From: Rubellicoccus peritrichatus | Lineage (GTDB): Bacteria; Verrucomicrobiota; Verrucomicrobiia; Opitutales; Cerasicoccaceae | Direction: 5' to 3' | NCBI RefSeq assembly: GCF_033100135.1 | Contig: NZ_CP136920.1 | Location: forward strand, 3,033,001-3,097,000 | Length of the DNA: 64,000 nucleotides | Part shown: one piece after another, positions 28,044-36,706 of the stretch | How the letters are laid out: each line of letters begins with the position of its first letter | Numbering within the stretch: the stretch's first letter is position 1 | Position numbers and translations under genes: made by a program | Notes under the pieces: model-generated | Database searches by the model: none | Told to the model about the DNA's origin: nothing | The model's input: only the letters and a program-made list of their open reading frames with translations

Positions 28044-28835
28044 ATGAAAGAAAAAGTCGGTAGTCACGATATTCTGTTCATCACGCTGGATTCGCTGCGT
28101 TACGACGTTGCAGTTGATTGCTGGCAGAAAGGATTGACACCGCATTTTCAAGCCTTGCTTGGTTCTGTTTGGGAAAAACGACATACTCCAGGTAATTTCA
28201 CCTATGCGGCCCATCACGCATTTTTTGCTGGTTTTCTTCCTACTCCAGCAGATCCTAAAGCTGATAAAATGCGATTGATGGCAACGGAGTTTGCTGGGAG
28301 TGAGACGATTGGACCTCAGACTCAGCTCTTTCAGACGAGCAACATCGTTGAGGGATTTCGAGATTACGATTACCGGACGCTGTGTATTGGTGGTGTTGGT
28401 TTTTTTAACAAGAAAACCGCCTTGAGCAGTGTTTTGACCGATTGCTTTGATGAGAGTCACTGGTCTGACGATCTGGGGGTTATCTGTCCTGATTCTGCAA
28501 TGAATCAGTTCCGCTTGGCCTCCGAGCGGATTAAGGGCATTGGCCAGGATGAGCGTTATTTTCTATTTATGAATATGTCAGCGATTCATCAGCCGAACTA
28601 TTTCTATAAAGCTGGGAGCACAGAAGACACGATAGATTCTCATGCTGCTGCTTTGCAATCGGTAGATCAGGGCTTGCCTATTTTACTCAAAGCCATGCGT
28701 CAGCGCGAGCGTCCGGTTTTTTATATCATCTGCTCTGATCATGGAACGGCCTATGGTGAAGATGGTTTCTATGGGCATCGCCTTTCACATGATACCGTGT
28801 GGACAGTCCCTTATGCAGATGGAATATTGGAGTAA
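28044..28835 (+). CDS. STM4013/SEN3800-family hydrolase (alkaline phosphatase/sulfatase superfamily)
   Basis: A 263-residue cytoplasmic protein of the alkaline phosphatase-like superfamily. Visible metal ligands are Asp16 (FITLDSLRYD) and the SDHGTAYGEDG segment near the C-terminus followed by GHRLSH. The nucleophile position appears to be Thr53 (GNFTYAAHHAFFAG) rather than the Cys of sulfatases, so it should act as a phosphoesterase or phosphotransferase without formylglycine. Together with the two following radical SAM genes it matches the set NCBI names STM4013, STM4012 and STM4011, whose substrate is unknown. The next gene starts one base after its stop, showing tight coupling. It is the first gene of the plus-strand half of the cassette. 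Confidence 0.8.
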   Translation: MKEKVGSHDILFITLDSLRYDVAVDCWQKGLTPHFQALLGSVWEKRHTPGNFTYAAHHAFFAGFLPTPADPKADKMRLMATEFAGSETIGPQTQLFQTSNIVEGFRDYDYRTLCIGGVGFFNKKTALSSVLTDCFDESHWSDDLGVICPDSAMNQFRLASERIKGIGQDERYFLFMNMSAIHQPNYFYKAGSTEDTIDSHAAALQSVDQGLPILLKAMRQRERPVFYIICSDHGTAYGEDGFYGHRLSHDTVWTVPYADGILE

Positions 28836-28836
28836 G

Positions 28837-30147
28837 ATGACACTAGCCGAGCAATTTTATGCAAATCCTTATGTCGGATACACCTATGCTTATCCGCATA
28901 AAACAGCTTACCGAAAGTTCGATGTACCCTTATCACTATGCGATGTGTGGGCAGTGGAGAATCAACAAAATCTGTTTCTCTATATACATATTCCGTTTTG
29001 TGAAATGCGCTGCGGTTTCTGTAATCTCTTCACCACAACGAATCCAGATGAGACTGTAATTGATCACTACCTTACGCAATTGGAGATAGAGATTGAGGAG
29101 ATGAGTAAAACGCTGTGTCCGGAACATCGGTTTGTTCGTGGCGCTTTTGGTGGCGGAACGCCTTCAATCCTCAATCCACAGCAATTGGATCGTCTGCTTG
29201 CATGTTTGTTCGATAAACTTAATTTTTCCGAGCAGATTGCATTGTCTTTTGAGGTGTCACCACACACGGTCACTTCTGAAAAATTGGATATGCTAAAGCA
29301 GCATGGTATTGAGAGAGTCAGTATTGGAGTTCAAAGCTTCTACGCGCATGAGGTTAAAGAAATGGGGAGACCACAAAAGCAAGATGCCCTCGAGAAGGCT
29401 TTATCGTTAATTGATTCATATAAGTTTCCTGTTTTCAATATCGATCTGATTTACGGCGCTTCTCAACAGACAGTCGAGAGCTTTAAACAGTCTATCAAGC
29501 GTGCCCTTGATTTTGGTGCCAATGAAATCTATCTTTACCCATTATACGTTAGACCGCTTACGGGTCTTGAGCGATTAGGGAGAAAAGCAGACAATCGACT
29601 GACCTTATATCGTGCCGGGCGTGATGAATTACGAAAGAAGGGATTTGAGCAAGTCTCGATGCGGCTTTTCCGGAATCATGATCATGCGAAAGGTTCACTG
29701 GAATACTGTTGTCAGGAAGATGGCATGGTAGGCCTTGGGATAGGCGCTCGGTCTTATACGCATCATATTCACTACAGCAGTGAATATGCTGTTGGCCGTA
29801 ATAGCATTAAAGCAATTATTGATGAATACCTCAGTAAACAGGCTAAAGATTTCCGTGAAATCGCTTACGGATTCCAATTGAATGATGAGGAGCAGAGTCG
29901 TCGCTATATCATAAAATCACTATTGCGTACGGAAGGATTGGATCTCCATGCTTACGAGGAAGTCTTTAGTAGGAATGCAATTGATCAGCATAAACAGCTT
30001 CAAGAGCTTTGTCGCGTTGGGCTGGCAGAGGCAACTGATGGTATGCTGAATTTAAATGATAAGGGATTGGAGCTTTCTGATGCGATTGGACCATGGCTTT
30101 TCTCAGAAGTTGCTGCTGAGAAAATGAAAACCTATCAGTTGGCATGA
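28837..30147 (+). CDS. STM4012-family radical SAM protein (HemN-like)
   Basis: Translation from ATG 28837 gives 436 residues. The 4Fe-4S/SAM motif is Cys55-x3-Cys59-x2-Cys62 (IPFCEMRCGFC), followed by the GGGTPS glycine motif and a HemN-like barrel (FNIDLIYGASQQT). The C-terminal region is a winged-helix HemN_C type domain (LLRTEGLDLHAYEEVF). It resembles coproporphyrinogen dehydrogenase-like enzymes but lies in the STM4011-4015 cassette rather than with haem genes. The product is unknown. The stop overlaps the ATG of the next radical SAM gene by four bases (ATGA). Confidence 0.85.
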   Translation: MTLAEQFYANPYVGYTYAYPHKTAYRKFDVPLSLCDVWAVENQQNLFLYIHIPFCEMRCGFCNLFTTTNPDETVIDHYLTQLEIEIEEMSKTLCPEHRFVRGAFGGGTPSILNPQQLDRLLACLFDKLNFSEQIALSFEVSPHTVTSEKLDMLKQHGIERVSIGVQSFYAHEVKEMGRPQKQDALEKALSLIDSYKFPVFNIDLIYGASQQTVESFKQSIKRALDFGANEIYLYPLYVRPLTGLERLGRKADNRLTLYRAGRDELRKKGFEQVSMRLFRNHDHAKGSLEYCCQEDGMVGLGIGARSYTHHIHYSSEYAVGRNSIKAIIDEYLSKQAKDFREIAYGFQLNDEEQSRRYIIKSLLRTEGLDLHAYEEVFSRNAIDQHKQLQELCRVGLAEATDGMLNLNDKGLELSDAIGPWLFSEVAAEKMKTYQLA

Positions 30148-30995
30148 ATTGGTACATTTATTATCGAGGCCCCCTGGGTAGTTGTAATTATGGTTGCAGT
30201 TATTGCCCGTTCAGCAAGCGGACTAATACCCTGAGTGAGCTGAAGGATGACTTTGATAAACTTGATCGATTTACCGAATGGGTATCTGTTCAAAAGTATG
30301 GCATAAGAGTCTTATTTACTCCTTGGGGTGAGGCACTGATACACCCTGCTTATCAAAAAGCATTGATTGAATTAAGTCATTTACCACATCTGCAGGAAGT
30401 TGCAATTCAAACAAATTTATCCGGAAAATTGGATTGGATTGCGAATGTGAATCCCCATAAGATGTCACTTTGGGCAACTTATCATCCTAGTGAAACTGAC
30501 CGTAGTGAGTTCCTTGAAAGGTGTTTTTGGCTGAGAAGTCAAGGAATCGCTTTTTCAGTAGGAGTTGTTGGTAAGCGTGAACACTTTGATGAGATCGAAG
30601 CCTTGCGGAGGATGCTTCCAGATACTTACTATCTGTGGGTCAATGCATTTGATGATGATCCCAGTTATTATACTGGTGAAGAGATCAAGAGACTTGAGCG
30701 ATACGATCCTTTGTTTCCTGTAAATGTAAAGCGTTACCCATCATTGGGTAGGGCGTGTTATGCTGGCGAAACGGCTTTTACAGTTGATGGAAATGGAGAT
30801 GTGCGTCGTTGTCATTTTATTCATAAGGTGATTGGTAATATCTATGAGGATGACTTCTCGAGCGCATTGAAGCCAAAGGTCTGTACTAATGAAACGTGCA
30901 GTTGCCACATCGGATACGTGCATCTGAAAGAGCTTCAGTTATATGAACGTTTTGGCAATCGCCTGGCAGGGCGCATACCATTAGGATACACGTGA
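30144..30995 (+). CDS. STM4011-family radical SAM protein
   Basis: A 283-residue radical SAM enzyme with Cys14-x3-Cys18-x2-Cys21 (GSCNYGCSYC) at the N-terminus. A cysteine-rich C-terminal part (GRACYAGE, RRCHF, VCTNETCSCH) suggests a SPASM-like auxiliary iron-sulfur cluster, as in enzymes that modify peptides or proteins. It is translationally coupled to the STM4012-family gene and ends inside the convergent ATP-grasp gene, overlapping it by 15 bases. By analogy with other SPASM proteins it may modify a peptide substrate; no precursor peptide is obvious nearby. Confidence 0.83.
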   Translation: MNWYIYYRGPLGSCNYGCSYCPFSKRTNTLSELKDDFDKLDRFTEWVSVQKYGIRVLFTPWGEALIHPAYQKALIELSHLPHLQEVAIQTNLSGKLDWIANVNPHKMSLWATYHPSETDRSEFLERCFWLRSQGIAFSVGVVGKREHFDEIEALRRMLPDTYYLWVNAFDDDPSYYTGEEIKRLERYDPLFPVNVKRYPSLGRACYAGETAFTVDGNGDVRRCHFIHKVIGNIYEDDFSSALKPKVCTNETCSCHIGYVHLKELQLYERFGNRLAGRIPLGYT

Positions 30996-32054
30996 TCTAA
31001 GTGCTTTAACCTCTGTGGTATACGTATCAAGGCCTTCGTGTAGTATTCCGGGAAGTAAATCGCCGAATGCATTGATCTCAAGAACATATGGTTGGCCGCG
31101 CCTATTGAACATAATATCGACACCTGCATAGAGGCTGTTCCGGAAGCAGGCTGCAGCTTGTTCTGCTAAAGAGAAGCAATCTTCGAGCACTTTAGGTCCA
31201 TGCACATTGATTAATGCTTCGCGATTACCTCGGGTATTTCCCAAGTGCAAATTTGTCATTGGATGACTGCTTTGGCGAATGACCCAATGGCTGGCTTTTC
31301 CAGCGATCACTACAATGCGTAAATCCAGATTCTTTCCATCTACCTTGGCTTTGGGCAACCATGCTTCTTGTAGCATACATTGAGGTAGTAGTGTCTGGAG
31401 AATTGCATCAATGTCTTCTCTCATGTTATATTTTCTGACCCGTAGCGAATTATAGAGAATAACCTGAGCGCCCTTTTTGACGATTTCGATCGGACCGATT
31501 AATTGCTCATTTTTATCAGACCACTGATAGGCACAAACGCCGGATGCGGATGATGCGTATAGGGGCTTTAAGAAGATTCGTCCCTCTTGAGAGCGCTTAT
31601 CGCGAAATGCTTGGATGCTTTCGGGAACAAGTTCCGTGGCAGGTCGTGGTAAATTCTTTTGCTTGAAGCGTTGATGGCTTGCCCATTTATCGAACATGAT
31701 TCTTATGTCAGATGGACTGTTCATCCAAGTAATGCGTTGCTCAGATAAAATATCCAAAATCTTGCTGAAACCCATGTAATACTCTTTGAGCCACGTGATC
31801 TGTCCAAACCTAATAGTAGGTTTAAGTTTGCGGTTCCCAAGTTCAATTAACTTTTTTGTTACACTTGCATTTTCCGCTGGTGAATCCATGCGCATGAAAT
31901 CTACCTTCTCCATCAAACGATGTATTGACTCAGGAGATTCCAAGTAGCTTTGCCATGAGAAAACAAGTGGTGGAGGAAGGTCGAAGTGTTTGCATGCAGC
32001 TGCAAAATATGCAACTCGGCGGTTTTCAGGGTTTCCCAGCAATCCGAATTGCAT
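30981..32054 (-). CDS. STM4014-family ATP-grasp protein
   Basis: From the ATG at 32054 (MQFGLLGNPENRR) this gives 357 residues. An ATG at 32099 would add 15 residues overlapping the upstream gene and is less likely. RimK-like ATP-grasp features are visible: RIFLKPLYASSASGV (nucleotide-binding strand and glycine-rich loop), the LDLRIVVIAGKASHWVIR strand, and AGVDIMFNRRGQPYVLEIN with the terminal Glu-x-Asn that binds magnesium. ATP-grasp enzymes of this kind join a carboxylate to an amine. It is the last gene of a four-gene minus-strand operon and converges with the STM4011-family gene. The carboxylate substrate is unknown. Confidence 0.8.
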   Translation of the reverse strand: MQFGLLGNPENRRVAYFAAACKHFDLPPPLVFSWQSYLESPESIHRLMEKVDFMRMDSPAENASVTKKLIELGNRKLKPTIRFGQITWLKEYYMGFSKILDILSEQRITWMNSPSDIRIMFDKWASHQRFKQKNLPRPATELVPESIQAFRDKRSQEGRIFLKPLYASSASGVCAYQWSDKNEQLIGPIEIVKKGAQVILYNSLRVRKYNMREDIDAILQTLLPQCMLQEAWLPKAKVDGKNLDLRIVVIAGKASHWVIRQSSHPMTNLHLGNTRGNREALINVHGPKVLEDCFSLAEQAAACFRNSLYAGVDIMFNRRGQPYVLEINAFGDLLPGILHEGLDTYTTEVKALRSRVS

Positions 32055-32071
32055 ACCGCAATACAATATGA

Positions 32072-33283
32072 CTATTCGCCGACTGCGACGAAACGCCATT
32101 CGTCATCGTCTTCCATTTCGCTTGGGTTGGAAGTGTCGACCGCGATATCAAGTTGATTGAGCTCTTTTACCAAACTTCCACTTACATAGTGATGGTGGAT
32201 ATTCAACTTCTTCAAGGTTCCGTTTTGCGGAAGAGAAAGAAGGGCTTTTGCTCCAGCGTCCGTTAGTGTCCCGAGGGATAAATCGAGTGTTTCGATGCGA
32301 TCAATGATGGGGCTATTGACAATAACACCTGCAATATCGTCTACATAGTCACAGTTACGGAGTCCAAGATATTTTAGCTTTGGGAAGAGTTTGCCTGCTA
32401 GAATAGGCTGAAGGTCTTGTACGGAACTATTGCCACCATATTCATCCGTCCCTAACCAAATTTCCAGATACTCTAAATTGGGAAAGTTCGAAGTGCAGAT
32501 GGAACGGATAACCTCAACCGGAAGGCCGCCTGACTCCAGGGCCAGCGCTCGAAGATTTGGATGGTCTGGCTTGCTGAGGGCTAGGTCTTGTCCGCCTCGA
32601 GTGCGAAGTAGTTGTAACTGCGGAAATCCCTCAAATAGTGGGGACACATCTGTCTGATAAATCCAGGACATTTCATTTTCCTCAGAAGTAATGTCTCCCA
32701 AGTAGATTGCGGCTAGTTTGGGGAGTCTTTCTTTGTTGTCGATCAGAAGCTTGATTACGCTTTCAGGGCTATTTTCCGGATCATCGCCATGCCAAGCACC
32801 AATGATTATACCAGTTGCTTCTAGGGAAGCGTCGCTATCTATAAAATGCTTTAAATGCTCTTCACAGACATCTTCATCCCAATCGGACCGAAAGCGGTAA
32901 ATCAACTTGCTCGTATCTCTGGAAGCTTTCTCTGGATCATAGTCGAGCACTCGCTTGCCCACAAATGTCTTCACGTTATCATAGACTTCGTCTTTATGAT
33001 TAATTGAAGAAAATGAAATCAAAGGTAGATTGGTGTCGTTGCTTACATGTCCGCATGACTCAACTCCACTCCCAGCGGCTTCTACGTAACCTTTGGCCAT
33101 TTTTTCCTTCACCAACTTATGAAATGCTGCTTCGGCTTTTTCTTCTGAGTCAAAGTCTTTCTCTTTCTTTTGTCCATCTGTTCCAATGCGACCATATGCC
33201 AGCGAGTGGCGAGAGCCATTCAGCTCTAAATTCCAGAATTTGCTGGACTTGGCGTCCATGTAAACGAGTTCACAACGCTTCAT
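32072..33283 (-). CDS. STM4015-like protein: WGR domain plus leucine-rich repeats
   Basis: 403 residues. The N-terminal 70 residues form a WGR domain (FWNLELNGSRHSLAYGRIG, then KDFDSEEKAEAAFHKLV), a small fold often found in DNA-ligand or poly-ADP-ribose polymerase-type proteins. The remainder has leucine-rich-repeat character (LPKLAAIYLGD, LRALALESGG, FPKLKYLGLRNCDYV, LDLSLGTLTDAGAKALL). The end is acidic. It lies 17 bases upstream of the ATP-grasp gene and belongs to the STM4011-4015 set. It is probably a cytoplasmic binding or adaptor subunit of the system. No signal peptide and no enzymatic motif are visible. Confidence 0.75.
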   Translation of the reverse strand: MKRCELVYMDAKSSKFWNLELNGSRHSLAYGRIGTDGQKKEKDFDSEEKAEAAFHKLVKEKMAKGYVEAAGSGVESCGHVSNDTNLPLISFSSINHKDEVYDNVKTFVGKRVLDYDPEKASRDTSKLIYRFRSDWDEDVCEEHLKHFIDSDASLEATGIIIGAWHGDDPENSPESVIKLLIDNKERLPKLAAIYLGDITSEENEMSWIYQTDVSPLFEGFPQLQLLRTRGGQDLALSKPDHPNLRALALESGGLPVEVIRSICTSNFPNLEYLEIWLGTDEYGGNSSVQDLQPILAGKLFPKLKYLGLRNCDYVDDIAGVIVNSPIIDRIETLDLSLGTLTDAGAKALLSLPQNGTLKKLNIHHHYVSGSLVKELNQLDIAVDTSNPSEMEDDDEWRFVAVGE

Positions 33284-33291
33284 TGGTTTGA

Positions 33292-34230
33292 TTAGGTTTC
33301 AATTACAGGTTTATACAAATTAGGATCATCGTATCCCGCCATCCAGGCTGCAGCCTGATGGCACGATTTCATCGCAGGTGGAACACGAAGGAAATATTGT
33401 CTCTGCGTCGAAGGGCAAAAGCAAGACAGTCCAACGAGTGGCTCATCCTCTTCCAAATTGATGCGAAGTAATTGCCTTTTGCCTCCCGGGTCAGTATCTT
33501 CGTCGATGATTTTTGCCTTAGCCTCCTGGGAAAAACGGAGATATCCCATGCGTTCAATAATCACACGTCGCAACTCTGCATTTGATTCTTTGAGTGCCTC
33601 GCTGGCACTCAAATCCCAAGGTTGAAAAGCGATTCTTTGATCAACCGGAACACCTCGCCAGTGGATGGAGGCCTTTTGAAGATTCTCAGGAAGTCCTTTA
33701 ATATTAGAACCACCCACATCAATCCAGCTACTTATAGAAAAGTTATCGGGGAGCTCTGACAACATAACACAGCCTGAAACATCCAGATTCGCCAGATTAT
33801 TCAACCAGGGCGGGAGTGCTTGAAGGTTGATGCAATTACGGAGCACAAGATGGCCACGGTGAATCGTTGCCGCTTTCGGCCAATTGCAGAAACGCTGACA
33901 GTCCGTTAAATCGAGAAACCACGTTTCCAGGTTTTCTGGCAAGGCGGAGAGCGAGTTGCAATTTCTAAGGCTGATTGAGCCAACACTTAATCCTTCAGGT
34001 AAAGAGGTGAGGTGAATGCAATTATCGAGAATGAGGCGGCATTCTACTAGAATGTCGTTTGGCAAAGTTGTGATCGAAGTTCCCGAGAGATCGAGCTCAT
34101 AGCATTGCAAGCCATGTGGCACTTCATCTAACTTTTCATTGGATAGATCCAGTTTCCCTGAGACCTGTAAAGATTCTGTACCTCCACGTCGGATGTAATC
34201 ACGAGCTTGTTCTGGCGTAAATTTCAACAT
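33292..34230 (-). CDS. Leucine-rich-repeat protein with DUF6745-like C-terminus
   Basis: 312 residues. Residues about 25-190 are leucine-rich repeats of the LPENL type (LDLSGTSITTLPNDI, LPEGLSVGSISLRNC, LPPWLNNLANLDVSGC). The last 90 residues (QLLRINLEEDEPLVGLSCFC, RQYFLRVPPAMKSCHQAAAW) resemble the DUF6745 domain. No signal peptide is seen, so it is cytoplasmic. Eight bases separate it from the WGR-LRR gene downstream and eight from the small gene upstream, so it shares their transcript. DUF6745 function is unknown; LRR plus DUF6745 proteins are commonly paired with the GHSH/HEEH-type small protein seen here. The link to the STM cassette is new to me and noted as a finding. Confidence 0.7.
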   Translation of the reverse strand: MLKFTPEQARDYIRRGGTESLQVSGKLDLSNEKLDEVPHGLQCYELDLSGTSITTLPNDILVECRLILDNCIHLTSLPEGLSVGSISLRNCNSLSALPENLETWFLDLTDCQRFCNWPKAATIHRGHLVLRNCINLQALPPWLNNLANLDVSGCVMLSELPDNFSISSWIDVGGSNIKGLPENLQKASIHWRGVPVDQRIAFQPWDLSASEALKESNAELRRVIIERMGYLRFSQEAKAKIIDEDTDPGGKRQLLRINLEEDEPLVGLSCFCPSTQRQYFLRVPPAMKSCHQAAAWMAGYDDPNLYKPVIET

Positions 34231-34238
34231 GAGTAGAA

Positions 34239-34607
34239 CTAGTCTCGAATGACCCGTATTTCGTTAGGAGAATATTCTCTTTGACGCCAGACACGGTAGT
34301 ATCCCCTAGGGATTTGAATGGTGTGATGTTCCTCGTGACTCAGAGTAGCCACATCAGCCTTCACTTCTAAAAAAAGCTCCTTCGGTGTCTCATAAAGAGT
34401 TACACCTTCATTTTCTTTTATTCTGTGACTGTGCCCGGTTATCTCGCCATGTGCTAATATTCTGTGTTGTAGCTTTTTGCATTTTGAGGGTAAGGCTTTT
34501 ACCTTTTCAACCATTACGTCACCGTGTCGATATTGCATAGGAATTTGCGGATTCGATGTTGGACTAAATACAGATAGATTTTTGATTAATGAGTGCAGAC
34601 GTTTCAT
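34239..34607 (-). CDS. Conserved small protein with GHSH and HEEH motifs
   Basis: The ATG at 34607 has GATGAG just upstream and gives 122 residues; an ATG at 34538 (MQYRHGDVMVEK) would match the usual start of this family more closely. Key pieces are RHGDVMVEKV, HGEITGHSHRI, LSHEEHHTIQIPRGYYRVW and QREYSPNEIRVIRD. The His-rich GHSH and HEEH segments may bind a metal in a small beta-barrel or cupin-like fold. It is the first gene of the minus-strand operon, eight bases before the LRR-DUF6745 gene, a partner it is often found with. Function unknown. Confidence 0.65.
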   Translation of the reverse strand: MKRLHSLIKNLSVFSPTSNPQIPMQYRHGDVMVEKVKALPSKCKKLQHRILAHGEITGHSHRIKENEGVTLYETPKELFLEVKADVATLSHEEHHTIQIPRGYYRVWRQREYSPNEIRVIRD

Positions 34608-34696
34608 CTCATCGATGTTGGCAGGTTTCGTATTCTTTTGTAACTTGCTATCCAGACGAATCAACGTTCAAGTTCTGAAAAAATGAAGAAAAGTGC

Positions 34697-35362
34697 ATGA
34701 ACTCATTTCCACATGCTATAATTTTTGACTTGGATAATACGTTACTTGATCGTGACACATCTGTGAGGCGATTACTGACGCAGCAATGGTTACAATTCTT
34801 TCCTGAGCATAATTGTGTGCTGAAAGATGCCTTTATTGAGAAATTCCTACGAGAGGATAACAATGGTTATTCGAATAAGGTGGAGACCTATACTCGTGTT
34901 CTTCGGCATTTTGAGGGTCTTACTGCGGAGCCTGAGTTTTTAGCTGAGCATTTTAGAGGTGAAATATCAAATTGCGTTGTCTGCTTTGAGTCAGTCAAAG
35001 ATGTCCTTTGCAAATTGTCTGATACTTACAAACTAGGCATGATCACAAATGGAACTAGTGACATCCAGCGCAGTAAGATTAATACGCTCGGCCTAGAATC
35101 TTATTTTGACTCGATTTTGATCGGTGGAGAGGGAGTTGCTGCTAAGCCGTCCGGTGAAATATTCGAAAAAAGCCTGGAGCAATTGGGTGTCAAAGCATCG
35201 CAGGCAATAATGGTTGGAGATCATGACGTGAATGATATTCAAGCCGCAAGTAACTGTGGTATAAAGACCGTTTGGATTCGGAACAAATATTATGCTCAAC
35301 CAGAGTGCTGTGATTACGTTATTTCTAATGTATCCGAGCTCTTTTCTATTTTAGATAGATAA
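34697..35362 (+). CDS. HAD-family hydrolase (HAD-IA, YjjG/phosphoglycolate phosphatase type)
   Basis: 221 residues with all four HAD motifs: Asp11 and Asp13 (FDLDNTLLDRD), the motif II Thr/Asn (MITNGTSD), the motif III Lys (AAKPSGEIF) and the acidic motif IV (MVGDHDVNDIQAA). The helical cap between motifs I and II is of class C1. It probably dephosphorylates a small phosphate ester or nucleotide in the cytoplasm. It diverges from the minus-strand STM operon; the 89-base gap probably holds both promoters. It ends 16 bases before the convergent integrase gene. Confidence 0.85.
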   Translation: MNSFPHAIIFDLDNTLLDRDTSVRRLLTQQWLQFFPEHNCVLKDAFIEKFLREDNNGYSNKVETYTRVLRHFEGLTAEPEFLAEHFRGEISNCVVCFESVKDVLCKLSDTYKLGMITNGTSDIQRSKINTLGLESYFDSILIGGEGVAAKPSGEIFEKSLEQLGVKASQAIMVGDHDVNDIQAASNCGIKTVWIRNKYYAQPECCDYVISNVSELFSILDR

Positions 35363-35378
35363 CTGGGTAGACTGTATT

Positions 35379-36605
35379 TTATCCAATCTTTCTGAACTTC
35401 ACAATACGTTCGCAATCATCCTTGGACTTGACTAGTGATGCAGCACCTTTGGGATAGATTGACCAGAATGATTGTGCATCTTGTTCTGTTCGCATGTTAA
35501 GATAGTGCTTTTTGACGATTCTCTCAGTGTTGCCAGCTTCAAGCGCAGTTGTGCCAACACTTTGACACTCAGCAACGCGGAAAGAGATAAAGCTATGACG
35601 CATTACGTTTTTCTTAAGCCCAAATGCGTTTGCAAATTTAGTGTGCTGTCCTCTGCTGGTCGTAGGAACAATTTGATGGCCTGGCTCCCAGTGCCTTCTG
35701 ATCCAAAAGGCAAGGTTGTCGTGTATGGGAATCGTTCGGAAGTCATGTGTTTTTGCGATTTCAGGCGTCACACGAATAACACTATTCTCAAGGTCAATTA
35801 GCTCTTTCTGATTTGTCGCATGTCCCATGCGTGTAAGCTCGCTTTCATCCATGCCAGCTCGTAGGCCGGCAAAGAGACCTAATGCTGCATAGAGTGACCA
35901 ACGGCCATCCTGATAGGATTCGACGCCTTCCATTAGGTTTTGAGCTTCTTCAAGTGTGAGGACATCTGGAATACCTCCGCTAATATTGCGATGCCGCTTC
36001 ACATGACTAGCAGGGTTTTCGCTTATCCATTGGCGTGGTTTTTCTAGAGTCCATGAAAAGAAACTACTGAAAATCGCCTGGTAGTTATTCCATGATTTTT
36101 TAGATATGTTTAGCGATTCAAGCCAGGATATTAAATGCGACTCATTGAGTTCATGAATGAGTAGGGTAGGGTTTGCTTCTGAGAAGCGCGTCAGAACTCC
36201 ATTGAGGTCGTTTAGTTGCTTCTTCCCTACATGCTCACGCTTGTACTGTATGAAAAGAGGTATCGCAGTTTCTAGTGTGTGCGAAGTCTTTGGCTCACGA
36301 TAGTTCTTGATGAAGAAATCAACTGCGAAGTCTAGTGGTATTTGGGAATGACTAGACTGACGCAATCGTCTAAGGACTACTTCACATTGACGAACCTCAT
36401 CAGCGGTTAGTGTGGTTGTTACTGATTGAAGGTCTCTTGATGCATTTACTCTCTGAAGTTCGAGGGTTGCTTTCTCTGCTCTAGCTTCATCTCGGCTCTT
36501 AAATTTCTTCCTGTATCGAATCCCATCAATAGTCCCAATTACTAGGTAACCCTTGTTCCCAGATGGGTATTTGAAAGGCTCTATCTTGATGGGATTTGCT
36601 TTCAT
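35379..36605 (-). CDS. Tyrosine-recombinase integrase at tRNA-Val
   Basis: From the ATG at 36605 this encodes 408 residues; an ATG at 36629 preceded by AGGGGAC is a close alternative. Visible recombinase features are the SAM-like N-terminal domain (HTLETAIPLFIQYKR to FSSFFSWTL), box I Arg (LGLFAGLRAGM), the beta-strand Lys (PEIAKTHDFRTIPI), box II (NVMRHSFISFR) and the nucleophile Tyr (IVKKHYLNMRTE). The usual first His of box II is Asn here, and the GNTE segment replaces the usual second His, as often in planctomycete/verrucomicrobial relatives. It lies directly next to the 3' end of tRNA-Val and is transcribed away from it, the classic arrangement of an island integrated in a tRNA gene. Confidence 0.85.
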   Translation of the reverse strand: MKANPIKIEPFKYPSGNKGYLVIGTIDGIRYRKKFKSRDEARAEKATLELQRVNASRDLQSVTTTLTADEVRQCEVVLRRLRQSSHSQIPLDFAVDFFIKNYREPKTSHTLETAIPLFIQYKREHVGKKQLNDLNGVLTRFSEANPTLLIHELNESHLISWLESLNISKKSWNNYQAIFSSFFSWTLEKPRQWISENPASHVKRHRNISGGIPDVLTLEEAQNLMEGVESYQDGRWSLYAALGLFAGLRAGMDESELTRMGHATNQKELIDLENSVIRVTPEIAKTHDFRTIPIHDNLAFWIRRHWEPGHQIVPTTSRGQHTKFANAFGLKKNVMRHSFISFRVAECQSVGTTALEAGNTERIVKKHYLNMRTEQDAQSFWSIYPKGAASLVKSKDDCERIVKFRKIG

Positions 36606-36662
36606 GAGTGACAAATTAAGGTCTCTCATTTGTCCCCTGCAAGCTCTAAGCCGCTTAAAACC

Positions 36663-36706
36663 TGGTGGGAGTAACTGGGCTCGAACCAGTGACCTCATCG
36701 ATGTCA
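36663..36706. other. Candidate attachment-site core (3' half of tRNA-Val)
   Basis: Tyrosine recombinases that sit beside a tRNA usually recombine in its T-arm/3' end. The stretch including the T-arm and acceptor 3' strand of tRNA-Val, 58 bases or fewer from the integrase start, is the expected core. I did not see a second copy within the window, so the far end of the island, if it exists, lies to the left of base 1. Confidence 0.35.

Noticed and set aside
28044..28835. Classical sulfatase for the first gene of the STM cassette
   Set aside because: There is no C-x-P-S-R motif; the nucleophile position is Thr in GNFTYAAHH, so a phosphoesterase-type enzyme is more likely.
36663..36706. A second copy of the tRNA-Val 3' end inside the window as island border
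   Set aside because: Reading by eye found no repeat of the T-arm/acceptor sequence to the left; a computed search of the genome is needed.
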